Below the pieces are notes generated by a model, which saw only the letters and a list, made by a program, of their open reading frames with translations, ran no database searches and was not told where the DNA came from. The translations under genes were made by a program, and so were the position numbers. From Acidobacteriota bacterium (GTDB lineage: Bacteria > Acidobacteriota > Terriglobia > UBA7540), in assembly GCA_021827245.1 (NCBI GenBank), contig JAKAWN010000050.1, positions 1-23,100 of the forward strand: a stretch of 23,100 nucleotides of DNA, in the 5' to 3' direction. Positions 7,336-15,652 of the stretch are shown here, one piece after another; position 1 is the stretch's first letter; every line of letters begins with the position of its first letter.

Positions 7336-8067
7336 TCAAATGAGGACCTCAAGAGCTAACATTAGAAGAACGCCTATTGTGAGGGCGACTCCGATGCTCT
7401 TGGGCGAGGCATGCCCGCAGGCATCCGGCAAGACCTCTGCCCCGATCATCCAAATCATCGCGCCTGCTGCCAATCCCAGTCCGAACGGGAGAAATGGTTC
7501 AAATGCGCCTACTAGGAGAAAGGATGGAACTGCCATCAATGGCTGGGGCAAACTCGAAAAAATCCCCCACAGCCCTGCTTTCCAGGTTTTTACGCCCTGG
7601 GAAACAAGGACCAACCCGATGGCCAGCCCTTCCGGAATGTTGTGCAATGCAATGACAAGGCTGATGAGAAATCCAAACGATGCGCTCTTCCCAAGCGAAA
7701 GGCCGACGGCAATCCCCTCCGGAAAGGAGTGTGCCGTCATTACGCCAACCAGAATGACTGCCTTCAGCAAGTCTGCTTTCACCAACTCGCCAACGTCAGG
7801 GGATGCCCGCCCTTCCAGCCACTTCCTGCTCAGGGTGATTAAGAGAAGTCCCACAGCGATGCCGAAGATAGTAGTCGCTGCGTTTTCGGCCATTCCTTTG
7901 TTGATAAGTTGCAAAGTAGCTGTCAGCAAGAGACCACTTGCAAGGGCACTCGCCAAAGTCATCAGCCGAGCCGGAATGGCCTTTGAGAAAAACAAGGGAA
8001 TGACACCCAGTCCCGTCGCAACCGCTGTTAAGCCAGAGTACAAGATCACTGTTGTGATGGATGGCAT
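7336..8067 (-). CDS. ZIP-family divalent metal transporter
   Basis: A 243-residue inner-membrane protein with about eight hydrophobic segments. The ZIP metal-site motifs are plain: HSFPEG at His113-Glu117 (helix 4) and HNIPEG at His142-Glu146 (helix 5), both with the conserved proline and glutamate that line the transport path. The short hydrophilic loop between helices 3 and 4 (residues about 80-100) lacks the histidine-rich stretch of many ZIPs. Likely substrates are Zn2+, Fe2+ or Mn2+; the sequence does not decide. The start at 8067 has AAGGA six bases upstream. It is flanked by trpS upstream and the DUF488 gene downstream on the same strand, with gaps of more than 120 bases, so it may have its own promoter. 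Confidence 0.92.
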   Translation of the reverse strand: MPSITTVILYSGLTAVATGLGVIPLFFSKAIPARLMTLASALASGLLLTATLQLINKGMAENAATTIFGIAVGLLLITLSRKWLEGRASPDVGELVKADLLKAVILVGVMTAHSFPEGIAVGLSLGKSASFGFLISLVIALHNIPEGLAIGLVLVSQGVKTWKAGLWGIFSSLPQPLMAVPSFLLVGAFEPFLPFGLGLAAGAMIWMIGAEVLPDACGHASPKSIGVALTIGVLLMLALEVLI

Positions 8068-8193
8068 GAAGTCCTTCAGTGCCGGATCACAATGGGAGAT
8101 CCACTCTCATGCATATCACGTCCAGTTGAAACTCCGAGCGGAACCGGACCATCGAAATGTTCCGGGCTCGGCCGTGTTGCTGCAGATAGCGCC

Positions 8194-9228
8194 TCATTTG
8201 TGGGCCGCATCGCGTTTAATCCCGACTCGGCTTTTGACATCTTCGAGCGTCGCATCTGCTATCGGCGACACTCTCCGCGCCCCGCTCAGCAAGATGTTCT
8301 CGATATACGCAGGATCACGTACAAGTTCTTGGTAGCGATTGCGAATGGGTTCCAGAACAGTGATCACGAGCTCGGCAACTTCTTCTTTAAGATAGCGGTA
8401 ACCTTTTCCCGCGAAGTGTGACTCAATCGCCGCACGAGTGTTTCCGGACAGCGCCTCAAATATTGTCATGAGATTTCTCACCCCCGCGGACGCGCTTTCG
8501 AAGGTGGTTTCCGCGACCGAATCCGTGACCGCTTCGAAAATCACTCTACGGATGACGTCGGGCGGGTCGGCCAAGCAGATGGCGTGGTTCGCCCGCATCT
8601 CCGCGAGGCTCTTGCTCATCTTGACCGAGGGATCGTCTAAGCCCATGATGCGAGAGCCAGTTGTGCGCATTTGAGGCCTAGGCACCGTAAACACCTCGCC
8701 GAAGGCACGGTTGAACCGCTGGACAATATCAACAGCCAGCTCAATGTGCTGTTCCTGGTCTTCTCCCACAGGCACGAGGTCGGCGCGATAAAGAAGGATA
8801 TCGGCTGCTTGCAGGACCGGATAATTGAGCAGGCCGGCGTTCGCGTTCTTCCTCGAGACCCCTCTTGCCTTATATTGAGTCATTCTTTCGAGCCAGCTGA
8901 CAGGGGTCAGACAGCCCAAGATCCAGGCAAGCTCAACGTGAGCAGGGACATCAGATTGCGCGAAGATTACAGAATGCTCGGGATCGAGGCCACATGCAAG
9001 CAGCAGAGCAGCTGTTTCCCAGACTCGTTTGGCGATTGCGCCCCGGGATATTAAGGGCTTCTGGCCGAGGGCAGTAAGGGCATGAAAATCGACAATACAG
9101 TAGATGCAATCATAGAGTTCTTGATTTGTAACCCACTGGGTGACGGCTCCGATATAGTTACCCAGATGTAATCCGCCGCTAGGTTGAATCCCTGAAAAGA
9201 CCCGCAGCATCCTGTCGTCATTGGCCAT
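8194..9228 (-). CDS. trpS: Tryptophanyl-tRNA synthetase
   Basis: This class I aminoacyl-tRNA synthetase charges tRNA-Trp. From the ATG at 9228 it is 344 residues long, the usual size. The HIGH-type motif is PSGGLHLGNYIG (HLGN at 21-24) and the KMSKS motif is intact at 203-207. YPVLQAADILLYRADLVPVG and the GEDQEQHIEL segment, both family signatures, are present. The start is not certain: the frame extends to a GTG at 9297 and another ATG lies at 9210. None has a strong ribosome binding site; family alignments favour a start just before RVFSGIQPSG. It stands apart from any translation operon here, so it could be the only copy or a second one. Confidence 0.93.
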   Translation of the reverse strand: MANDDRMLRVFSGIQPSGGLHLGNYIGAVTQWVTNQELYDCIYCIVDFHALTALGQKPLISRGAIAKRVWETAALLLACGLDPEHSVIFAQSDVPAHVELAWILGCLTPVSWLERMTQYKARGVSRKNANAGLLNYPVLQAADILLYRADLVPVGEDQEQHIELAVDIVQRFNRAFGEVFTVPRPQMRTTGSRIMGLDDPSVKMSKSLAEMRANHAICLADPPDVIRRVIFEAVTDSVAETTFESASAGVRNLMTIFEALSGNTRAAIESHFAGKGYRYLKEEVAELVITVLEPIRNRYQELVRDPAYIENILLSGARRVSPIADATLEDVKSRVGIKRDAAHK

Positions 9229-9431
9229 GACTAGACGAAATGTGATCTCGCGATTCGGGATCGCAACCCTCAAAAAGCTTGGAATACTTACTTTCACGCA
9301 GTTGCACCGAGCGTTTCCGCAGTTTGAGCTGTGAAGAATAAATAATCACGTGGCCCTTTCGGCTTAAGTAACTACTTCCACACCAATTACGTCCACCATC
9401 TCAACTCGTGCCACAACCATGCTAAAGGCCA

Positions 9432-9578
9432 CTACTTTTTACTCTCTCTTCGGCGCAATCCGCATCGAATATCGACTTCTCTTGCGTGATGTGCACTGAG
9501 CACGATCAAGAAGAAAAAGGCCAACACGAACACTCCGACCCCAATGAATATCCACATCGATTCCGCTTGGGGGGTCAT
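9432..9578 (-). CDS. 48-residue single-pass membrane protein, coupled to the deaminase gene
   Basis: A small frame from the ATG at 9578 to the TAG at 9432-9434. It starts MTPQAESM, has one strongly hydrophobic stretch of about 22 residues (WIFIGVGVF through LIVL, residues 9-27), and ends in a basic tail containing RCGLRRRESKK, so by the positive-inside rule the C-terminus is probably cytoplasmic. The start codon overlaps the stop of the deaminase in the sequence ATGA, and GGAGAGG lies 4-10 bases upstream, a classic translational-coupling layout. I know no family for it. It is short, so chance remains possible, but hydrophobic segment, basic tail, ribosome binding site and ATGA overlap agree. 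Confidence 0.65.
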   Translation of the reverse strand: MTPQAESMWIFIGVGVFVLAFFFLIVLSAHHAREVDIRCGLRRRESKK

Positions 9579-10045
9579 TTTTCCTCTCCAATGCCTCCCG
9601 CCTCGATTTGTTGTCGCCTGACCTCAGAAGCGACACGTAATTTGCTCCACACGGTCCGCGGCGGGGCGGGCCAACGGCTAACTTGCGGGTCCGAAAGGAC
9701 AGCATGCCGTGAGGTAACGCCACCCACTTCCGGAACAGGCGCTCCGATGACCACCTCGCGGATGCCCGTCGCCCGGATTGCATAGGAGCACATCCAGCAC
9801 GGTTCGGCCGTCGTGTAAAGTATGCACGCGCCTAAATCGAGAGATTCAAGCGTCTGGCATGCGATACGAATCGCCACGATTTCCGCATGAGCTGTGATAT
9901 CCATCTGCGCTTTGACAGATTCGACGCCTTCTGCAATCACTTGGCCAGATCGCACGATCAGAGCTCCAACAGGCGCGTCGCCCTTCTGTCTCGCTATCCG
10001 GGCCAATTCGATGCAGCGCTGCATGTGGTTCGCCGATGCTTTCAT
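9575..10045 (-). CDS. Nucleoside/tRNA-type cytidine-adenosine deaminase family protein
   Basis: A 156-residue zinc-dependent deaminase. The catalytic motifs are HAE (His53, Glu55) and PCWMC (Pro82, Cys83, Cys86), with KGDAPVGALIV before them and a C-terminal region rich in Arg and Glu. The family includes TadA (adenosine-34 of tRNA-Arg), guanine deaminase and other purine/pyrimidine deaminases. The spacing and the conserved ARIARQKGDAPVGALIV fit TadA/guanine-deaminase-like enzymes better than cytidine deaminase. The ATG at 10045 has TGGAGAG upstream. It is 38 bases downstream of the two-domain PPOX gene and overlaps the small membrane protein gene by four bases. Confidence 0.87.
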   Translation of the reverse strand: MKASANHMQRCIELARIARQKGDAPVGALIVRSGQVIAEGVESVKAQMDITAHAEIVAIRIACQTLESLDLGACILYTTAEPCWMCSYAIRATGIREVVIGAPVPEVGGVTSRHAVLSDPQVSRWPAPPRTVWSKLRVASEVRRQQIEAGGIGEEK

Positions 10046-10083
10046 GGGGCTCTCCAACGCTTAACAAGCGGCTTCCGCCCACT

Positions 10084-11034
10084 CTAGGGCGCGGGGTTAT
10101 AGGACGAATAGCCCAACAAATCCCAGCGCATTGAAGTCGCGTTCTCGGTTTCAATTGTTTCTGTTTCGTCAAGCGTGAATTCCACAACGGCACACGCTCG
10201 ATCGAACCTGGCCGTCCAGGCAGGATCATGAATTACCTGTCCGCGACCTGTGACTTGAAGCGTGGTGCCATGCTCGTAATCAAGGAAAAGCAGTCCGGCG
10301 CGCGAATCGTGGGTTAAATTGTCAATCGTGTTGTACATGCCGTTGTCAGAAAAACAGGGAAGCAGGAGTGTCCTGTTATCGACGACTTGACAAGGTGGAG
10401 ATGCCCACCACGGCGCCCAACATTCAGCCTCGCCCGCAGCGTTATAAGTGGCAATGAAGAAGCAATTTACGGTACGAATCCATGCCTGCTGGAGTGCATC
10501 GAGGATGATGTTGTGCCTGCGTATCGGCATAACGGTGGGGGCATCAGTTGTAGGGGCCCACACCCGTGATCTTTCGGAGCCATTCGGCCGAACATGTTTG
10601 CGGCAAAAGGAAGCTACCTCCCGGACATGGACAGTCAGAGCACCAGAAGATATTTCCATCTCACCTTTGACCATCACTCGCCGCATGTTGAGAAAGTCGG
10701 CGGCCAGAAGCTCGATATTCCGGGTTGGAGAAGAGCTGTTGGACAGTCTTGAGAATATAGGATCCTCGGTCATCGTAAGTACGTTAATGCGCATCGTATG
10801 TTCATCTGGAATGGATATGAAAGTAGGTGCGCTCGTGAACAAGGAGCACCAGACGCGTCGGTCCTGTGATCGGCTGGCTACGACCACCCAGCGTTGTGCC
10901 GCCAAAAAGTCTCGTGAAGATGCGCAGATCGACGGATGCGCGATCCCGGCGAGAAATTCGGCCTGTTCGCTTGTGCCAGGAGACTCTCGGACTCTTACTT
11001 CTTCAGGATGGTAAATCGCTGTTCCGCTTGCCAT
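10084..11034 (-). CDS. Two-domain pyridoxamine 5'-phosphate oxidase-family protein
   Basis: A 316-residue protein that appears to contain two split-barrel units. The first (residues about 30-160) has FLAAQRWVVVASRSQDRRVW, then ISIPDEHTMRI; the second (residues about 185-300) has VNCFFIATYNAAGEAE, the NGMYNTIDNLTHDSRAGLLF block and TTLQVTGRGQVI, the strand order of PPOX-like FMN-binding proteins. The start at 11034 (MASGTAIYHPEE) is the first ATG; upstream codons to 11121 have no clear site. The gene lies between the glutaredoxin and deaminase genes in the leftward run. No substrate can be named. Confidence 0.75.
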   Translation of the reverse strand: MASGTAIYHPEEVRVRESPGTSEQAEFLAGIAHPSICASSRDFLAAQRWVVVASRSQDRRVWCSLFTSAPTFISIPDEHTMRINVLTMTEDPIFSRLSNSSSPTRNIELLAADFLNMRRVMVKGEMEISSGALTVHVREVASFCRKHVRPNGSERSRVWAPTTDAPTVMPIRRHNIILDALQQAWIRTVNCFFIATYNAAGEAECWAPWWASPPCQVVDNRTLLLPCFSDNGMYNTIDNLTHDSRAGLLFLDYEHGTTLQVTGRGQVIHDPAWTARFDRACAVVEFTLDETETIETENATSMRWDLLGYSSYNPAP

Positions 11035-11136
11035 GAGAATACAACCTCGTCTTGTGAAGCAGAATGTCCAATCGTATCGGAAGGACCAGCCCCGCTGCTT
11101 GTGCCATGCTCTTCCCTCCATGCTTGGCGGGGAATG

Positions 11137-11394
11137 TCATTTGCACCCCGCCAGAAGATGGAGAGCCAGTTTCGACTCGTTGAAGGGTGAGCTATGAAAG
11201 ACCGAGCAATCCACCTCGAAGGTCGGCGTCCGCTTTTTGCCCCCATTGACGCTCATGACAAACCTGAGCGCCTCGGGGCTCTCGTCAATGTTCACCTCAT
11301 CAAAGGCCAGATGATGCCGCCTCAAAAACTCCCGGGCCGCATCCGAGTCCTCGCATCCGGGTCTCGTGTACATCACAATGTGCTTTGGCGTCAT
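11137..11394 (-). CDS. Glutaredoxin-like protein with a single active-site cysteine
   Basis: An 85-residue thioredoxin-fold protein. The start of the fold is HIVMYTRPGCEDSDAAREFL, where glutaredoxins have C-x-x-C; here it is C-E-D-S (Cys14 to Ser17), so it is a monothiol type. The cis-proline loop is RTPTFEVD, and the C-terminal helix ends LALHLLAGCK. The ATG at 11394 has GGAGAG ten bases upstream; the ATG at 11424 would add ten residues. Monothiol glutaredoxin-like proteins act in glutathione- or FeS-related redox chemistry, but the partner is not evident. It follows the ComA-like gene by 25-54 bases and precedes the PPOX gene. Confidence 0.82.
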   Translation of the reverse strand: MTPKHIVMYTRPGCEDSDAAREFLRRHHLAFDEVNIDESPEALRFVMSVNGGKKRTPTFEVDCSVFHSSPFNESKLALHLLAGCK

Positions 11395-11448
11395 GGAATA
11401 CACGCTCTCCGAAGCCATGCTCATCTGCCGCTGCCGAGCATCTGCGAA

Positions 11449-12294
11449 TCATCCCTTGAAAGATACGACGCGACCCCAGAGGCTCTTCGTACCCCAGATG
11501 CCCGAACGCAAGCATTCGAGTTGTACGATCTGGCTGTGATCGACAAACAGGTTCACTTCGGGACCGTAATTCTTGATGTACCATCCGAAAACTTCTGGAT
11601 CGGCGGCTTCAAACATCACCCGTTGGAGTCCCAGCGCTTTGATGATCGAAGCGGGAACATCCGTGCGCCAGATCTTCACGTTCTCGGTGATTCCTTCGGA
11701 CTCGATCATGACCATATAAGCGCCTGCCGAAAGGAATCGCTCGGCAAGATGAATGGGCCAGGACGGATCCCTCGTCCCTTCCGCTTCCAACTCTTCCGCT
11801 CGCGTGGCGCCACCTGCCCCAAATTGAATGCCGATTTCCGGTTTGGCCTTTAACCCGGCCTTTTGCACCCTCTCCACCAGCCGCAGCCAGTCATCTGCAG
11901 GTAAGGTGATGAATCCACTTGAGATCTCAACGATGTCGAAGCCCACGTTCTTGCATTCCTGGATGTACCGGTTCACCGCCTCGCTTCCTTGCGTGAGTAC
12001 GTACTCGATGAATCCACCCGTCGAGACCTGCACATCGTGTTTGTGGCAAAGGTCAATGATCTGGCCAAAAGCCCGGCGAGGCATCAAGCTGAAAGACCCT
12101 CCGGCGAACTTGAGAGCATCCACGTACTGGCCCATCGTCTCGAAAATGTCTTGCAGTTGGTTCACGCCCAGCGGGGTGTAATAGGGACCACGGATCTCGG
12201 TAAGCCCGTCCTTCCTTGGTTTTTCCGGCCTCGGATTCAGCCTCAGGAAATCAAATACTCGAGCGGAATCTTTCGCTTCCGTTTTAGCTGGCAT
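11449..12294 (-). CDS. Phosphosulfolactate synthase (ComA/HSA32) family protein
   Basis: A 281-residue TIM-barrel protein. Archaeal ComA joins sulfite to phosphoenolpyruvate to give phosphosulfolactate, the first step of coenzyme M synthesis; plant HSA32 is a heat-stress homologue with no known reaction. Family hallmarks here are VDALKFAGGSFSLMP, QVSTGGFIEYVL, VEISSGFITLP, KPEIGIQFGAGG, YMVMIESEGIT and the C-terminal VNLFVDHSQIVQLECLR. The start at 12294 has AAGGAGC about eight bases upstream and lies inside the end of the MmgE/PrpD gene (52-base overlap). No other coenzyme M or sulfolactate gene is visible, so the bacterial role is open. Confidence 0.82.
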   Translation of the reverse strand: MPAKTEAKDSARVFDFLRLNPRPEKPRKDGLTEIRGPYYTPLGVNQLQDIFETMGQYVDALKFAGGSFSLMPRRAFGQIIDLCHKHDVQVSTGGFIEYVLTQGSEAVNRYIQECKNVGFDIVEISSGFITLPADDWLRLVERVQKAGLKAKPEIGIQFGAGGATRAEELEAEGTRDPSWPIHLAERFLSAGAYMVMIESEGITENVKIWRTDVPASIIKALGLQRVMFEAADPEVFGWYIKNYGPEVNLFVDHSQIVQLECLRSGIWGTKSLWGRVVSFKG

Positions 12295-13709
12295 TGCTCG
12301 TGCTCCTTCGGCATCGGAATTCGGCCCACTGAATGCGGCCGAGTGCTGGCGTGCGCCTGTCTCAACAAGCGCGTCAGTTCGGACACGGGCCGTGTGTCCA
12401 GGCGTTCGATCGCATCGGCGATCGAACGGCGAAGAGAACTCGTTGTAAAGGGCTCGGTGAGCCGCTCGAATTTGGCGAACACTTCTTCCCACTTCATGGG
12501 GCGGGTGAAGAACCCTGGATAATCTCGCAGAGTTTCGGTGAGTGAGCGGCCATCGTTCAAAACCAATCTGACGCGGCAGGGCATGGCCTGGGGAAACTGT
12601 TGAGAAAATGCTTCGTTCGGCGAGATGGTCACGCGATGGAGCAGCGTTTGAACGTCCTTCCGCCGGATGCGCTCATCGGCGAATTGCTCCGGCATCACCT
12701 GTCCGTCGAGCAATGCAGCGGCGATCAAATACGGCAGGCTGTGGTCGGCTTGCTCTTTCGTACCGACCATGGTTTTGTCGCCTTCGTCCCCGCCACCGAT
12801 GATGTGATAAGCGACGTCGAAGACCTCCAGTTCGATTTTCTCGATTTGCTCGGGCCGCACGTTGTAGCGTGCTTTGAGAGCAAGCGCCGCTTCTATGACC
12901 GACTGCGAATGGATTTCCGCGTTATATTTCTTGAGACTGGTGCTTCGGACTCGTTCGAGATCCTCTTTCGACCAATCGATCTCAAACATTCCGGAGATGG
13001 CGTCCATGAAGCCCTTTTCGCCCTCCATGACTTCCTGTGGCCCGGTGATCCCGCGCATCGCGAGAAGCGTTGCGTTTGTGCAACCCGCCGCCATGTTGGG
13101 ATAGGCGAGCCCTTTCCAGTGAGAGAGTTTCCCGGTGCGCGTGACGCGAAGTGCGTGAAATGCAGTTCCTGAAATGGCCAGTGCGTTCGCGGTCTCTTCC
13201 CGACCGAGGCCGAGCGCGCGGGAAACACCGGCGGCAACAGCAAAAGTGCCTTGGCTGGTATGGTCGAATCCCGCAGCGCGAACTGGAGCAGCTTCACTCA
13301 GCCGGCATTGCACCTGATAGGCAACCGCCAGCGCGGTGAGAAAATCGCGGCCGGAAGCGCCGCTGTATTCACTGGCGGCCAGAATGGCGGCCAAATTGTC
13401 GCTTGGATGACAGGTTTCGCCCTTGGCAAGATAGCTGTCGTTGAAATCGAGGTAGCGTGCCAGCGCGCCGTTGTAGAATGCTGCCCCATAGGGTGAGCAG
13501 CGGCGTCCCCCGATCAAGCTGCACGAGCCGTCTTTATCGAATTGCTCAAAGTGCTGGCGAAGGATCTGTATCGGCTCGCCTTCGATGGCCCCGGTCGCGC
13601 AGCCCAGCGTGTCGAGGACTCGAATCTTCAGCTGTTGCTTGGCGGCTTCGGATAGATCCTCGAACCGGCTCCGAATTACGAACTCTGCAAGCTGCTGGGC
13701 GGAAGTCAT
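12243..13709 (-). CDS. MmgE/PrpD family protein (2-methylcitrate dehydratase-like)
   Basis: A 488-residue enzyme of the MmgE/PrpD fold, which includes 2-methylcitrate dehydratase and cis-aconitate decarboxylase. Visible marks are LKIRVLDTLGCATGA (residues 27-41), GAAFYNGALARYLDFNDSYL with the conserved Asp and Asn, CHPSDNLAAILAASEY, QVQCRLSE, GFDHTSQGTFAVAAG, NALAISGT, KGLAYPNMA, KKYNAEIHSQSVIEAAL, and HSLPYLIAAALLDG. The start at 13709 has AGAGG six bases upstream. No prpB/prpC or methylcitrate genes are nearby, so classic propionate degradation is not indicated. The 3' end overlaps the ComA-like start by 52 bases, so the two are probably co-expressed. Confidence 0.9.
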   Translation of the reverse strand: MTSAQQLAEFVIRSRFEDLSEAAKQQLKIRVLDTLGCATGAIEGEPIQILRQHFEQFDKDGSCSLIGGRRCSPYGAAFYNGALARYLDFNDSYLAKGETCHPSDNLAAILAASEYSGASGRDFLTALAVAYQVQCRLSEAAPVRAAGFDHTSQGTFAVAAGVSRALGLGREETANALAISGTAFHALRVTRTGKLSHWKGLAYPNMAAGCTNATLLAMRGITGPQEVMEGEKGFMDAISGMFEIDWSKEDLERVRSTSLKKYNAEIHSQSVIEAALALKARYNVRPEQIEKIELEVFDVAYHIIGGGDEGDKTMVGTKEQADHSLPYLIAAALLDGQVMPEQFADERIRRKDVQTLLHRVTISPNEAFSQQFPQAMPCRVRLVLNDGRSLTETLRDYPGFFTRPMKWEEVFAKFERLTEPFTTSSLRRSIADAIERLDTRPVSELTRLLRQAHASTRPHSVGRIPMPKEHEQCQLKRKRKIPLEYLIS

Positions 13710-13874
13710 GTCTAACCTCTTCTCGAACCATTTTCATCTTCCGCCTGTGGTGAAATGCGGACAATGAACCATCCATCACCCGGCAAGGGACGGCCGTAAC
13801 GGGGTGGGGTGGACGAGTCAGAGCCGCGGAAGCGCCCCGAGCAATCGGTCGACGTGCACCAAGCGGAGGGAGCT

Positions 13875-14528
13875 TTAGATCAATTTGCGCTGAAGGGCAT
13901 GCGTAACTGCTTCGAGCCGGTTATGCGTACGCAGTTTCTGATTGATGTGATGAAGGTGATTGCGCAGAGTCTGAAGTGTGATGCCCATCTGCCGGGCGAT
14001 GTCGGTGGAGTTCTTTCCCTTGGAGAACAGGCGAAGGATGGCGACCTCATGCTCGGAAAGGGGAGGGGTGGGCGCGGGATGACCCACATCGTCCGTGATC
14101 CCTGCCAATTGCCGCGAAACTTCGACCATCTTCTGCAGCATTTCCTCGCGCTTCTTTTGCTGGGAAATATCCCGAGCGAGGTGAACAATCAGCATCATGC
14201 CGCTTGTGGGATTGCGATGGATCAGGTTTGAGATATTCACCCAGATGCGCCGGCCGGAGCGGGTCTTCACGTGGAGATCGAAATTCGTTTGGCGCATCTC
14301 TTTTGTTGCGCAATGCCAAATGTCACCATGGTTCTTACAGACTTCCGTGCCCAGGGCCCCGTGCCCCTCGAGCAACTCGTAGCAGGTCTTGTGAAGGGCT
14401 TCCTTCGCATTGTAGCCGAACAGCTTTTCAGCGGCGGCATTCCAGGAGAAAATCTCGCCTTCCTCACTGACGCTGAACGCCGCGTCTTCTGTTCCTTCCA
14501 GGAGATCGAAAAGCTCTCGGTCCAACAT
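13875..14528 (-). CDS. PAS-domain LuxR-type transcriptional regulator
   Basis: A 217-residue regulator. Residues about 4-122 are one PAS sensor domain (LFDLLEGTEDAAFSVSEEGE, WNAAAEKLFGYN, and the C-terminal IHRNPTSGMMLIVHLARDIS). A short coiled linker (QQKKREEMLQKMVEVSRQL) leads to a LuxR/FixJ DNA-binding helix-turn-helix at 155-217 (LSEHEVAILRLFSKGKNSTD, TLRNHLHHINQKLRTHNRLEAV). The ATG at 14528 follows a GGGGTGG stretch nine bases upstream; a TTG start at 14567 is possible. The cysteines in the PAS (CYELLEGH, EVCKNHGDIWHC) could bind metal or haem, but that is speculative. It could regulate the adjacent MmgE or AlkA genes; no binding site was identified. Confidence 0.88.
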   Translation of the reverse strand: MLDRELFDLLEGTEDAAFSVSEEGEIFSWNAAAEKLFGYNAKEALHKTCYELLEGHGALGTEVCKNHGDIWHCATKEMRQTNFDLHVKTRSGRRIWVNISNLIHRNPTSGMMLIVHLARDISQQKKREEMLQKMVEVSRQLAGITDDVGHPAPTPPLSEHEVAILRLFSKGKNSTDIARQMGITLQTLRNHLHHINQKLRTHNRLEAVTHALQRKLI

Positions 14529-14650
14529 GGCAAAAGCCCACCCCGGAACACGCTTCTCGGACGGCAAACGACCCAGCTAACAACAAGTCCGGCAAGCAGA
14601 TTCTACCACCGGCAGGCAGGAGAAGGCGCAAATGACGCGAGCGACCCCTC

Positions 14651-15607
14651 TCATTCCACGTTCAACTTGCCCGCCGCGCGCAGTGATTCCAGGAGCAGGT
14701 GGAAATAGACGAGTCCCCCGTATGGCTGCCAAGGCCGGAGGATCCGCAGAACGCTCTCGTAGTCGAGTGGCGTATGAAGTCGCAGCCACTTGGCAAGGCC
14801 ATTGCGCGCACCGACGTCGTCTGCGGGGAAGACATCCATCCGCCCGAGGCCTCGTAGAAGCGCATACTCCGCCGACCACCGGCCAATTCCCCGGAGTTGC
14901 AGCAAGAAATTCATCGCGGCGTCGTTTCCCATTGAATCCAACGCTTCCAAATCGAAGCGACCTTTGAGGACACCGCGACTCAGGTTGCGGAAGGCGATGG
15001 TTTTCTGGCGGCTGAAGCCGATACCCCGGAACGTGTGCGCCGGCCAGCGCAGAAAATCCGCAGGCTCCGGGAAGCCATAGTGGAGTCCATCAGCGGTTCG
15101 GAGCCGCACACTTCCACGCCGGGCCAGTTCCCCCAGTAAACGCAAGCCGGCCACGAGAGTGAATTGCTGGCAGGCTATCGCATTGGCCAGCGCCTCGAAA
15201 ACCGTCGGGAAGCGCACTGGCTTTAGACCACGGTACCTTTCGGTCAGCGTGCGCAGCCTGGAATCTTTTGCTGCTATGCGATAAAAGGGCGCCAAATCGA
15301 TCTGCAAGCCGAGCACATGCCGAAGAATTCGAGTGACTTCGGGCCTCGCCCTCGGACCCAGGTGCCCATCCCGCACTGTCACTTCTAGGCGCGGCGCCTC
15401 CGGTCTGCCTTCCTGCAAGACCTGAACTTCCACCAGCCGTCCTTCGAGCTTCAGCACTCGCCGGTACCTTGTGCCATCCCACAGGTCCACGGCGTTTTCA
15501 GAACGGCGTCGCAGTGCCCATGCGGTGTATTCCAGGTGAAAGGGGGGAACCGGAATCAACTCGAAGGTCAGCGAGGGGAATCCTCTCTCTTTGCGCTGCG
15601 TGATCAT
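14651..15607 (-). CDS. DNA-3-methyladenine glycosylase II (AlkA-type, HhH-GPD)
   Basis: A 318-residue base-excision repair enzyme that removes alkylated purines. It has an AlkA-N-like domain (LIPVPPFHLEYTAWALRRR, residues 18-35), then the HhH-GPD domain: FEALANAIACQQFT, RGIGFSRQKTIAF, the helix-hairpin-helix LQLRGIGRWSAEYALL (about 237-252) and the catalytic FPADDVGARNG, where Asp264 aligns with the AlkA catalytic aspartate. The start is put at the ATG at 15607 because the family alignment begins there; the frame stays open far upstream (to 16033) but that part overlaps the next gene and the 71-bp repeat. No methyltransferase domain is fused and no ada gene is seen. Confidence 0.87.
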   Translation of the reverse strand: MITQRKERGFPSLTFELIPVPPFHLEYTAWALRRRSENAVDLWDGTRYRRVLKLEGRLVEVQVLQEGRPEAPRLEVTVRDGHLGPRARPEVTRILRHVLGLQIDLAPFYRIAAKDSRLRTLTERYRGLKPVRFPTVFEALANAIACQQFTLVAGLRLLGELARRGSVRLRTADGLHYGFPEPADFLRWPAHTFRGIGFSRQKTIAFRNLSRGVLKGRFDLEALDSMGNDAAMNFLLQLRGIGRWSAEYALLRGLGRMDVFPADDVGARNGLAKWLRLHTPLDYESVLRILRPWQPYGGLVYFHLLLESLRAAGKLNVE

Positions 15608-15652
15608 TGCGCTAAAGCTCGCCTCACGAGCAGTTTTGCGTCCCCGTGCCCG

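Noticed and set aside
7187..8335. Plus-strand frame of 382 codons
   Set aside because: It is antisense to the ZIP transporter, whose HSFPEG and HNIPEG motifs are unambiguous, and to the end of trpS.
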